A stretch of DNA of 64,000 bases from an uncultured Clostridia bacterium. GTDB taxonomy: Bacteria > Bacillota > Clostridia > Christensenellales > Aristaeellaceae. The stretch is taken from positions 12,595 through 76,594 of the forward strand of contig CAKULG010000014.1 of assembly GCA_934667105.1 (NCBI GenBank). Direction: 5' to 3'. Below are positions 47,259 through 56,300 of the stretch, piece after piece; the first letter of the stretch is position 1; every line of letters begins with the position of its first letter. The notes below the pieces were generated by a model that was not told the DNA's origin, made no database searches, and saw only the letters and a program-made list of their open reading frames with translations. A program made the translations under genes and the position numbers.

Positions 47259-47914
47259 AGCGTTTCCAGGGGCGCCAGCACGTCCTCTCCGCCCAGCAGT
47301 TGGGTGCGGGTGATCAACGTACGGGGGCGCTCCTGCCCGGCGAAGGTAAACAGCGAGGAGAGCAAAAGCTCGGGCTTGCAGGTGCCCTTTTCGCAAAGGG
47401 CCAGCGTCATGCACAGGGTATCGCCCCTGCGGGAAAGGGCGTAAATCATGGGGCGCAGATCGCAGGGCTTATCCCCTGATTTTGTTCTGCGCACGGCGGG
47501 AATTTCGGGCTGGGCCAGAAAGCGGGCGATGCAATCGTCCAGATTTTCCGGCATGCTTTCCATTTTGGCTTCGTACATGGCGGCGGTTAATTGCGCCATG
47601 GGAGCGGGATGACGGTCGTCCACCGGGCGGGCGGAAAGGCAGGGCAGATCGGGGGGCAGGGCGGCGGTGAGCTTTTGCAGGAATTCCTCCGCGCTTACCT
47701 CCCTTTCCAGGGGCACCTCCATAATTTCCCGTTTGCCCGGCATGCCCACGGACAGGGGCGCGGCGAAATTCAGCAGGATATGGGGGTTGAAGCCCTGGGA
47801 ATAGCGCAGGGGCAGATCGCTGCGCCGCAGCGCCCGCTGCATGGCGCGCATCAGATCCAGATGGCCGATGAGCCGCAGCCGCGCGCCTTTTTCAAAAACC
47901 ACAATCATTTTCAT
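47255..47914 (-). CDS. DUF2344 protein (radical SAM-linked, TIGR03936 type)
   Basis: 219 residues. MIVVFEKGARLRLIGHLDLM, then MQRALRRSDLPLRYSQGFNP and LSVGMPGKREIMEVPLE, are the family blocks. In many bacteria this domain is fused to, or encoded next to, a TIGR03960-type radical SAM protein, as here (50 bases upstream). Its job is unknown; the neighbours (RNase G, MiaB) suggest RNA or ribosome modification. Confidence 0.85.
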   Translation of the reverse strand: MKMIVVFEKGARLRLIGHLDLMRAMQRALRRSDLPLRYSQGFNPHILLNFAAPLSVGMPGKREIMEVPLEREVSAEEFLQKLTAALPPDLPCLSARPVDDRHPAPMAQLTAAMYEAKMESMPENLDDCIARFLAQPEIPAVRRTKSGDKPCDLRPMIYALSRRGDTLCMTLALCEKGTCKPELLLSSLFTFAGQERPRTLITRTQLLGGEDVLAPLETL

Positions 47915-47963
47915 GGGCGGAAAACCTCGTATATTCTTCCGGCTGGGAGGCGCGGAGCGTTGA

Positions 47964-49862
47964 TCAGTCGAACAGGGGCGCGCTCTGGGGCTCCTTGCCC
48001 TTCAGGGGCGGATGCTCCACAAAATCGCATACGTTCCAGGTGTGCATGCCGCAGCCGTTGCAGCCGTAGCGGCAATCCCGGGTGGTGGTTCCCATTTTGG
48101 CCCGTTCGTTTTCCTTTTGCAGATAGGCCTGGCTCACCCCCGCGTCCACAAAGGCCCAGGGCAGCAGTTCGTCGTAGGGGCGCTCCCGGTGGGCGTAGAA
48201 GGCGGGATCCAGCCCGCAATCGGCAAAGGCGTTCATCCATTCCTGGTAATTGAAATGCTCCGTCCAGCCGTCCAGGCGGCAGCCCCGCTTCCAGGCCTGG
48301 TAAATCACCTGGCCGATGCGCCGGTCGCCCCGGGAAATGCAGGCCTCCAATTGGGAAAGGCTGCTTTCGTGCCAATTGAAATTCACGCATTTTAATTTGA
48401 GATACTGCCGCAGCGCCGCCTGCTTTTCCCGCACCTGCTCCAGAGTATCCTGGGCGGCCCATTGGAAGGGGGTGAAGGGCTTGGGCACGAAAACGGAGGC
48501 GGAGCAGGTCACCTTCACGCCCTTGGCCCGCTTTTCCTTGGGTAGGGCGTAATATGCGTCCACCACCCGCTTGGCCAGATGACCGATGCCCTGCAAATCC
48601 TCGTCCGTTTCGGTGGGCAGGCCCATCATGAAATACAGCTTCACGCTGCTCCAGCCGCATTCGAAAGCGTCCGTCACCGAGCGGATCAGGTCGGCCTCGG
48701 TAACGCCCTTGTTGATTACGTCCCGCAGCCGCTGAGTGCCCGCCTCGGGGGCCAGGGTGAGGCCGGATTTTTTCACCTGCTGCGCTTCCTCCAGCGATTG
48801 CTTCACGATGTTGTCAATGCGCATGGAGGGCAGCGAAACGCCCACCCGCTTTTCTTTATATCGGGCCATCAGCGCGGAAATCAGCTGGGGCAGGCAGGTA
48901 TAATCGCCGGAGGAAAGGGAGGAAAGGCTCATTTCCTCATAGCCGGTGGAGGCTTCCAGCGCATCGGCCAGTTCCAGCAGGCGCTCCATGCTGCGCTCCC
49001 GCACCGGGCGATACAGCATGCCCGCCTGGCAGAAGCGGCAGCCCCGGGTGCAGCCCCGCATGATTTCCAGCACGATGCGGTCGTGCACGATTTCAGTGTA
49101 GGGCACGGGGATTTTCTTGGGGTAAATTGCGGCGTTTAAATCCTTCACCACCCGGCGCTTCACCCGGGCGGGGGCGGCGGAATCGGCGGGGGCGAAGGAA
49201 GCCAGCGTGCCGTCCGCATGATAGGATACCTGATACAGCGCGGGCACATACACGCCCTCCAGCCCCGCCAGCCGACGCAGAATCTCCCGCCGGGAAAGCC
49301 CGGCGGCCCGGCCGTCCCGGATCACGTCGATGAGCTCGTGCATCACATCCTCGCCGTCGCCGATCATGAACGCATCAAAGAACATGGCCAGGGGCTCGGG
49401 GTTGAAGGCGCAGGGGCCCCCGGCCACCACAAAGGGCGCGTCCTCGGGCCGGTCCTTGCCCTCCAGGGGAATGCCCCCCAGATCCAGCATTTCCAGAATG
49501 TTGGTATAGCTCATTTCGTATTGCAGGGTGAAGCCCACAATATCGAAATTGGAAAGGGCGTGGCGGCTTTCCAGGGAAAACAGGGGAATTTTTTCCCGCC
49601 GCATGCCGTCCGCCATATCCGCGTCCGGCATACACACCCGCTCGCACAGGGCGTCCTCCCGCTCGTTAATCAGATAGTAAAGAATTTTCATGCCCAGATG
49701 GGACATGGCGATATCATAGGTATCGGGAAAGCAGAAGGCGAAACGGCTCCGCACGCTGTCCCAGGGCTTATGCACGGCGTTCATTTCTCCGCCGATATAG
49801 CGCGCGGGCTTCTGCACTTCCTCCAGCAGCCTTTCCAGCCGCGCGTTTTCCTGCTCGTTCAA
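47964..49862 (-). CDS. TIGR03960-type radical SAM protein with B12-binding-like N-terminal domain
   Basis: About 633 residues. The N-terminal half has a B12-binding-like fold (FCFPDTYDIAMSHLGMKILY, PFVVAGGPCAFNPEP). The radical SAM core has EIMRGCTRGCRFCQAGMLYR (CxxxCxxC). The end holds four further Cys in DCRYGCNGCGMHTWNVC, perhaps a second cluster. Substrate unknown. I prefer TTG at 49862, with GGAGGAGGGA just upstream, over a GTG at 49895 without a ribosome site. It opens the long minus-strand operon. Confidence 0.85.
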   Translation of the reverse strand: MNEQENARLERLLEEVQKPARYIGGEMNAVHKPWDSVRSRFAFCFPDTYDIAMSHLGMKILYYLINEREDALCERVCMPDADMADGMRREKIPLFSLESRHALSNFDIVGFTLQYEMSYTNILEMLDLGGIPLEGKDRPEDAPFVVAGGPCAFNPEPLAMFFDAFMIGDGEDVMHELIDVIRDGRAAGLSRREILRRLAGLEGVYVPALYQVSYHADGTLASFAPADSAAPARVKRRVVKDLNAAIYPKKIPVPYTEIVHDRIVLEIMRGCTRGCRFCQAGMLYRPVRERSMERLLELADALEASTGYEEMSLSSLSSGDYTCLPQLISALMARYKEKRVGVSLPSMRIDNIVKQSLEEAQQVKKSGLTLAPEAGTQRLRDVINKGVTEADLIRSVTDAFECGWSSVKLYFMMGLPTETDEDLQGIGHLAKRVVDAYYALPKEKRAKGVKVTCSASVFVPKPFTPFQWAAQDTLEQVREKQAALRQYLKLKCVNFNWHESSLSQLEACISRGDRRIGQVIYQAWKRGCRLDGWTEHFNYQEWMNAFADCGLDPAFYAHRERPYDELLPWAFVDAGVSQAYLQKENERAKMGTTTRDCRYGCNGCGMHTWNVCDFVEHPPLKGKEPQSAPLFD

Positions 49863-49900
49863 GGGGCTCCCTCCTCCGGCGTGATATAAGACCACCTTAA

Positions 49901-49929
49901 ATTATACCATCTTTTGCGAAAAATGTCCA
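49901..49929 (-). promoter_or_regulatory. Promoter of the radical-SAM/miaB/mutSL/par operon
   Basis: Minus strand: TGGACA (49929-49924), a 17-base spacer with TGG just before TATAAT (49906-49901), so both -35 and extended -10 are good. No equally good promoter is seen between here and 32850. Confidence 0.75.
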
Positions 49930-49965
49930 TCCATGGGAAGCGAAAAAACGCATTTCGCTCCACGT

Positions 49966-49996
49966 AAAAAGGAAGCCCTCCGAAGAGCGGCTTCCT
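49966..49996 (-). terminator. Terminator of the deacetylase gene
   Basis: On the minus strand GGAAGCC (49995-49989) pairs with GGCTTCC (49977-49971), enclosing GAG/CTC, followed by TTTTT (49970-49966). Confidence 0.8.
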
Positions 49997-50013
49997 TAAA
50001 AAATTACAGGCGG

Positions 50014-51348
50014 TTAATTTGCGTTATCAGGCTGGATGCTGTAATAAACGTGGTTGGGCAGCAGCTCCTGCCCGTATTGCAGCGCCAGCTCCTCCACCGA
50101 AACGCACAGATACCCTCGCTCCTTCAGCCATTCCAGCACCGCCCGGGCGGATTCGGGAGTTTTTTCTTTTATATCGTGCATCAGGATGATGGAGCCGTCC
50201 TTGGTTTCGTTTCGCACCACGCTGAGCACCGCGGCGGCGGATTTGCCCGTCCAATCCTTGGTATCCACATCCCATTGAATGATGGGCAGATTCACCTTGG
50301 CCTGGGCGAAGGGTTTATCCAGCCCGTAAGGGGGCCGCAGCATGCTGGGGGCGGAGCCGGTGAGGCCGGTGAGGGCGTCGTAGAAGCGCTGGGTGTAGGT
50401 CTGGATGCGGGCGGGGGTGGATTTGGTGGTATCGGTGTGCTTATAATGGTGGCTTTGCAGGGAGTGGCCCTCGTCGTTTTCCCGCAGTACGATGTCCTTG
50501 TATTCGTTGATGCGGTCGCCCACCAGGAAGAAGGTGGCCTTGGCCCCCGACCGGCGCAGATGATTCAGCAGCGTGGCGGAGGGGGCGTAGGCGGGCCCGT
50601 CGTCAAAGGTCAGGGCGACCATTTTATACATGGAATTGTCCGTTTCCCGGCGACCGAAATCGGTCATCATCTCCCGCACGTCCGCATAGGGGATAGAAAC
50701 CCGCAGCAGCGACGCATGCTCGGGATACAGCGCCCGGGCCTCGAAATGGAAGGAGAGCGTGACGGGCCCCAGGGTGAAGGGCGCGGTTTTCAGGGCCTCG
50801 GGATCGCTCAGGGCGCGCAGGGCGCTTTCCTCCGCCTCCTCCTTGGGGAAAAAGGCCTTCAATTGATCGTACACCCGCTGGGAAAGCACCGCCCAGGCGG
50901 AACTGTCCGGGGCGAAAAACTGGGTGAGGGCAAGCTGCTCCCCGGTGGACATATCATAGGTGCGCGTTTCAAAGGGGGAGCGCTGCTGCACTCGCTTATA
51001 GCTTTCCCGGGCCAGCACCAGGAAGCTGACGCAGCGCTCGCCCGAAATGGAATGCACGATATGAATATCCAGGCGGCTGTTGCGCTTGGGATTGGCGCAG
51101 CCCTTCATTTCGGCGCTCATGGCGGTGTCGAATTGATCGGCCAGACCGTTTATTTCCGCGTCCACGGCGGGCTGGGCGGTTTTGATCTGATCCTTGGAGA
51201 TAAAGCGGTCTTTGTTTTTCCCCTCCGTGCGTTCCGCTGTTTTGTATTCCACCAGCAGCGCTTCGGGCAGCGAGGAACGCTTTTCCGCAAGTGCGGAAAG
51301 CGGGCAGGCCAGCAGCAGAATCAGCAGAAAAGCAAGCAATCGCTTCAT
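50014..51348 (-). CDS. Exported polysaccharide deacetylase (NodB/CE4)
   Basis: 444 residues. Signal peptide (KRLLAFLLILLLACPLSALA), an N-terminal domain of about 220 residues resembling the DUF3298-type region of PdaC-like proteins, then the CE4 domain. CE4 motifs: TFDDGP (catalytic Asp), HSLQSHHYKH (zinc His pair), RPPYG, WDVDTKDW and ILMHDI. It probably removes acetyl groups from peptidoglycan or another wall polymer outside the cell, which fits the wall-active enzymes elsewhere in the window. Its own terminator follows. Confidence 0.9.
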   Translation of the reverse strand: MKRLLAFLLILLLACPLSALAEKRSSLPEALLVEYKTAERTEGKNKDRFISKDQIKTAQPAVDAEINGLADQFDTAMSAEMKGCANPKRNSRLDIHIVHSISGERCVSFLVLARESYKRVQQRSPFETRTYDMSTGEQLALTQFFAPDSSAWAVLSQRVYDQLKAFFPKEEAEESALRALSDPEALKTAPFTLGPVTLSFHFEARALYPEHASLLRVSIPYADVREMMTDFGRRETDNSMYKMVALTFDDGPAYAPSATLLNHLRRSGAKATFFLVGDRINEYKDIVLRENDEGHSLQSHHYKHTDTTKSTPARIQTYTQRFYDALTGLTGSAPSMLRPPYGLDKPFAQAKVNLPIIQWDVDTKDWTGKSAAAVLSVVRNETKDGSIILMHDIKEKTPESARAVLEWLKERGYLCVSVEELALQYGQELLPNHVYYSIQPDNAN

Positions 51349-51375
51349 TATATATCGCTCCTTTATCCAGACGGG

Positions 51376-51420
51376 GAAAAAATACGGGCCGGAGGGGGGC
51401 GGCTTCCCCCTCCCCTCCGG
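51376..51420 (-). terminator. Terminator of the DUF1846 gene
   Basis: On the minus strand CCGGAGGGG (51420-51412) pairs with CCCCTCCGG (51397-51389), followed by TATTTTTTC. Confidence 0.7.
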
Positions 51421-51427
51421 CGGCGCG

Positions 51428-52909
51428 TTATTTGTGATACAGCTTCCGGCTTTGATAGTGCGGATCGCAGGTGAGGTTCATTTTCAGGCGCTTGAACACA
51501 TTATCGTCCACCTGGGGAAGAATCACGGTGGAATGGGCTTCGCAGTGGGCCAGCAGGGGCAGCTGACGCATGGCCCGGGCGGCGGTTTCATGGGATGCGG
51601 CGCAGATAGAAAGGGCCACCAGGATTTCGTCGCTGTGCAGCCGGGGGTTATGATTGCCCAGATAATGGCATTTCAATTCCTGAATGGGGCCGATCACGGC
51701 GGGGGAAATGAGGGGCGTTTCCTTTTCGATGCCGCCCAGCGTCTTGAGGGCGTTAAGCAGCACGGCGGCGGAGGGGCCCAGCAGGGCGGAGGTTTTGCCG
51801 GTGACGATTCGCCCGTCGGGCAGCTCGATAGCCAGGGCGGGGGCCCCCGTTTCCTGGGCGCGTGCCCGGGCGGCGGCGATGACGGGGCGGTCGTCGTCGC
51901 TGAGGTTCATCTGCTGCAAAAGTAATTGCAGCTTTTCCACCTCCGTTTGCAGCGCGCGGCCCTGACGCACGGCGCAGCGGGCGGCGTAATAGCGGCGAAT
52001 GATTTCCTGCAGCGCGGCGGCGCGGCAGGCTTCGTCGTCGGTGATGCAGTTGCCCGCCATGTTTACGCCCATATCCGTGGGAGATTGATAGGGAGAATGG
52101 CCGTAGATTTTTTCAAACACGGCCCGCAGCACGGGGAAAATTTCAATATCGCGGTTGTAATTCACGGTGGTCTGCCCATAGGCCTCCAGGTGGAAAGGAT
52201 CGATCATATTCACATCGTCCAAATCCACCGTGGCCGCCTCGTAAGCCACGTTTACGGGATGCTTCAGGGGAAGATTCCAGATGGGGAAGGTTTCGAATTT
52301 GGCGTAGCCCGCCTGCACGCCCCGCTGATGCTCCTGATACAATTGGGAAAGGCACACGGCCATTTTACCGCTGCCCGGACCCGGGGCGGTGACCAGCACC
52401 AGCGGGCGGGAGGTTTCCACATATTCATTGGCGCCGAAGCCCTCGTCGCTGACGATATGCTTCACATCGTAAGGATAGCCCTCGATGGGGAAATGACGGA
52501 ACACCCGCACCCCAAGGCTTTCCAAGCGCTGCTTAAAGGCGACGGCGGTTCGCTGCTCGCGCCAGCGGGTGAGCACCACGCTGCCCACATACAGCCCGAT
52601 GCCCCGGAAAGCGTCGATCAGCCGCAGCACGTCCGCATCGTAGGTGATGCCCAGATCGCCGCGCACCTTGCTTTTTTCAATATCGTCCGCGTTGATGGCG
52701 ATCACCAGCTCGGCCTGATCCTTTAAATTCAGCAGCATGGCCACCTTGCTGTCCGGCCGGAAGCCGGGCAGCACCCGGGAGGCGTGAAAATCGTCGAACA
52801 GCTTGCCCCCCAGTTCCAGATACAGCTTGCCGCCAAAGGCCTGAATGCGATGCCGGATATGCTCCGATTGCATGGCGGCGTATTGATCGTGGTCGAATCC
52901 TACGCGCAT
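51428..52909 (-). CDS. DUF1846 domain protein
   Basis: 493 residues, the usual length. Family blocks: VGFDHDQYAAMQSEHIRHRI, FGGKLYLELGGKLFDDFHAS, VTAPGPGSGKMAVCLSQLYQ (a P-loop-like stretch) and MGVNMAGNCITDDEACRAAA. Crystal structures exist for the family, but no reaction is established that I can cite; ATP or nucleotide binding is suggested by GPGSGK. ATG at 52909 with GGAGGGG upstream; in-frame codons further upstream lack a ribosome site and overlap the promoter. Confidence 0.88.
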   Translation of the reverse strand: MRVGFDHDQYAAMQSEHIRHRIQAFGGKLYLELGGKLFDDFHASRVLPGFRPDSKVAMLLNLKDQAELVIAINADDIEKSKVRGDLGITYDADVLRLIDAFRGIGLYVGSVVLTRWREQRTAVAFKQRLESLGVRVFRHFPIEGYPYDVKHIVSDEGFGANEYVETSRPLVLVTAPGPGSGKMAVCLSQLYQEHQRGVQAGYAKFETFPIWNLPLKHPVNVAYEAATVDLDDVNMIDPFHLEAYGQTTVNYNRDIEIFPVLRAVFEKIYGHSPYQSPTDMGVNMAGNCITDDEACRAAALQEIIRRYYAARCAVRQGRALQTEVEKLQLLLQQMNLSDDDRPVIAAARARAQETGAPALAIELPDGRIVTGKTSALLGPSAAVLLNALKTLGGIEKETPLISPAVIGPIQELKCHYLGNHNPRLHSDEILVALSICAASHETAARAMRQLPLLAHCEAHSTVILPQVDDNVFKRLKMNLTCDPHYQSRKLYHK

Positions 52910-52946
52910 GAAACGTTCCCCTCCGCTTTTTTTACATAACTGTATC

Positions 52947-52975
52947 ATTATACCATGCCCGGCCGGGGGAAACAA
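52947..52975 (-). promoter_or_regulatory. Promoter of the DUF1846 gene
   Basis: Minus strand: extended -10 TGGTATAAT (TATAAT at 52952-52947), with TTGTTT at 52975-52970 after a 17-base spacer. Confidence 0.65.
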
Positions 52976-53084
52976 GGCGAAAATCAGAGAAATTGGCCGA
53001 AAAAGACAGGCGGGAAAATTACGGGAGGAAAGCGCTGGTTTGGAAAAAAGCTTGCTTTTGGGCTGATCTTGTGCTAAACTGTAC

Positions 53085-53113
53085 TTGAAAATATTTACAA
53101 AAATGGTTATAAA
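53085..53113 (+). promoter_or_regulatory. Promoter of the dockerin-hydrolase gene, with a ~190-base leader
   Basis: TTGAAA (53085-53090), a 17-base spacer and TATAAA (53108-53113). The rest of the 52910-53313 gap is a leader with a GGCGGCTCGCCGC hairpin near 53236-53248. I could not match it to a known riboswitch. Confidence 0.6.
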
Positions 53114-53313
53114 TTCACAAATTGCAAAAATAATGAACAGATGGAAGGAGAAATATAAAAAAACAAAAGCTGGAAGCTATCAGGCCCGGCGGAGAAGGGC
53201 GCATTTCAGGACGCATGCGCGCGGCAATGGAAACGGCGGCTCGCCGCAGGGAAATTGCGGCCAGGCGGGTGTTGTTTTTGCTAAGGGGATTTTGATTTGG
53301 AGGTGTATTTTCG

Positions 53314-56300
53314 GTGAAAAAGTATGTATCTCTTCTGTGTACTCTGGCGCTTCTGCTTGCCATGGGCGGGACGGCTCTCGCGGCTGTCTCTGAGCCCGAG
53401 GTTTACTGGGACGGCAATTCCGCCGCCTCCGGAAGAATTTACGATTACGATCTGGCGGATGGCAGCCTGGTCGTTAAGTGGAGCAAACAGACGGGCGCAA
53501 GCAAATACTACGCTAAATGCGTCGGCCTGAATGAAAAGGTGGATTTTGGCGACGATTATCAGTCCGGGCGCGGCACGGTGCTGGCTGAAAAAACCGCCAC
53601 TACCTATTCCACCACCAAATGCAAATTCTCCCTGACGGCCAGCAAGATGGAGGATTACGACTACCTCAAAATTGCCGTCGCCGTCTATGATGCGGACGAT
53701 ACGGCGCAGTGGCTCACCTTCGGCATCCGCCTTAAGGATTCTCGCGGCTATTCCGAGGAGCCGACGTTCAAGGATTACCCGGCGGGGAAGATTCACGATT
53801 TTGATACCAGCTCGGGCAGCGCGCTGACTGTCTCCTATTCCGCCGCCAATGCGGAGGCTTACTGTGTGAAGGCGATTCTGCTAAACGAAGAACCCTCCGA
53901 TGACAGCGATCAGGCGAGTCACGCCGTGGACGTGATCTATGAAGTCAACGACCGCACTTCCAAATATGTCAGGCTGAGCGCCAGCAAACTGACGGGCGCG
54001 AAATATCTGAAGGTGGCGGTGGGGGCCTACGGCACGAAAGAAAGCGCCAGCGAGGCGCATTGGGCTTGGGTTGGCTTCCGGCTGATAAACAGCGGCGCAG
54101 CGGATATGACGTTGAGCGATTCCGCCCTGACCTTCGCCTGCGGCGGCGGATCGGACAAGGTGACGGTCGGCGGCGTGAGCAGCTACACCGTCTCTTATCC
54201 CACGGAAAGCGAAACGGCGGCGGGGAATAAATGGCTGACCGTTTCCAAGAGCGGAAGCGCGATTTCGGTTTCCGCCCGGGCGAACTACAGCGCGTCCTCC
54301 CGCAGCGAGACGATCACCGTGGAGAGCGCCGACGGGCAGACGAAAACCATCAAGGTGACGCAGGCTGCCGGATACGCGGCCCCGGAGGCCACCGTGAAGA
54401 TCGGCGATACCGTCTACAAGAGCGGGGATACCTACGGCCCGCTGGCCAACGGCGGCAGGGACACGCTGTGGCTGTGCGTGGAGGCGAAGAACGCCCAGCG
54501 CATCCATGTGGATTGCGGCGATAGCGGCATCGGCAGCAAAACGGTGACGCTCGGTTTCAGTGCATCCGCGACTTCCAACGATTGCCCCATTCAGATTCCC
54601 GCAGGGACGACCCCGGGAACCTATACCTTCACCATCTACGTTTCCAATTCCGACGTTGAAAACGATAGCTGGCGCCAGGCGATTACGCCCGTTAAGCTGA
54701 ACGTGCAGGTGATTGATCCCGATACGTCCAGCCACAGGTACCCTCTGCTGGGCGGTTACATTGATTATATCCCGGGCCAGGATTACTTCACTGCGTCCAA
54801 GAAAAAAGAATGCACCAGCCCCAATAGCGGCGCATCGTGCAAGAGTCTTACATACCTGGGGGCCCGGCAATGCATGGGCTTTGCGAAGTATGTCGAGGTG
54901 GCGATTTACGGCAGCCAGGGAGCTTACCTGGATGGAAAGTCCAGCGGACTTCTTTCGAGCGCTAAAGTTTCAAATGAAACGCTGAAAGAGTTGATCCAGC
55001 GAGGCGGCGTTGGCGCGAATGTCCGAGCGGGTACGAACAGCAATGGACACAATGTGATTGTGACTTCTATATCGGATACCGGTTTCTCGGTGATTCACGC
55101 CAATTGGGATAACTATTGCGGAATCAGCACAAAGAATTTTACTTGGGATTCATTTAGAAAGTGGCTTAACGGAAAAGGCTTTGGCATCGGCTGTATCCGC
55201 GTCCATAACGGCGGCGTGGTCACGCCGTCTACTCCGGCCCCGACAGCCGCGCCGACTGCAACGCCCGGCGTTCCTTCCGTGAGCGGAAAAACCAGCGACC
55301 GGGGAGTCGATTTCATCAAGAATTACGAAAGCTTTAGGGCAACAAAGTATAAGGATGCCGGAGGAAAGTGGACGATTGGTTATGGCCACCTGATTACCGC
55401 AGATGATAATTTGCCCGATACAATTACTGAGGAGCAGGGAACTGAACTGCTGCGAAAAGACCTGCTTCGTGCAGAGACAATCGTCAATAACTTTGTTTCG
55501 TCCAGCGGCGTTTCCCTCAATCAGAACCAGTACGACGCTTTGGTGTCGATGGTGTTTAATTGCGGTTCCGCTCCCTTGACAACGTCTTGTCGGCTTAGAT
55601 CCATTTTGCTGGAATACGGTTCGGGAAGCAGTATCCCCGCGTGGAAGGTTTACAATGCCATGGCAAGATGGCATCATGCAGGCGGCAAGGATTACGCAGG
55701 GCTTTATTATCGCAGAATGAATGAAGCAAGGATATTTACCTCCGGCGTATATTCGCTTGCAAAATGGGAAATTCCTGAATGGCTTGTTAATGGTGAAGCA
55801 GGGCCGGATGTTCCGGACGATTGGTATTCGGATTATAAAGTCAATCCTTCCACGCAGCCGTCTACGCCGCCCCCTGCTTCCAGCGTTGCGGGCACGCCTG
55901 TTTTCTCGGGCTACGCGGCTTATTCCGTCAACGACTGCGATTTGGCCAAAGGCAACCTGGCTATTTATTGGAATTCCACGAACGCGGTCAGCTATCATGT
56001 GAAAGCGATTCTGCTGAACGAGGTTCCTGTTGCAAACGACGATTCTCAGGCGGATCGCGCCGTCCGGGTCGTTCGGAACATCGATACCGCGTCGAATTCC
56101 ATGGCGCTGTCCGTGGCCGATCTGACGGGCGGGCAATACTTGAAATTTGCCGTCGGCGCATCTGCGGATGGTCAGAGCGAATTCCAGTGGTCCTGGATTG
56201 GCTTTAAGCTCAGCAATTCTGCCACCGCGCCCACAGCGCAGCCGACAAAAGCGCCCGGCACGAATCCCCCCGCGCAGCCGACGGAAGCGCCCGGCACGAA

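Noticed and set aside
53114..53313. Leader of the dockerin-hydrolase gene as a cyclic-di-GMP riboswitch (these often precede surface proteins)
   Set aside because: The conserved GEMM core segments are absent; only a short local hairpin is seen.
55290..55800. Prophage remnant suggested by the T4-type lysozyme
   Set aside because: No holin, tail, capsid or integrase genes around it; the domain is inside a larger secreted host-style protein with signal peptide and dockerin.
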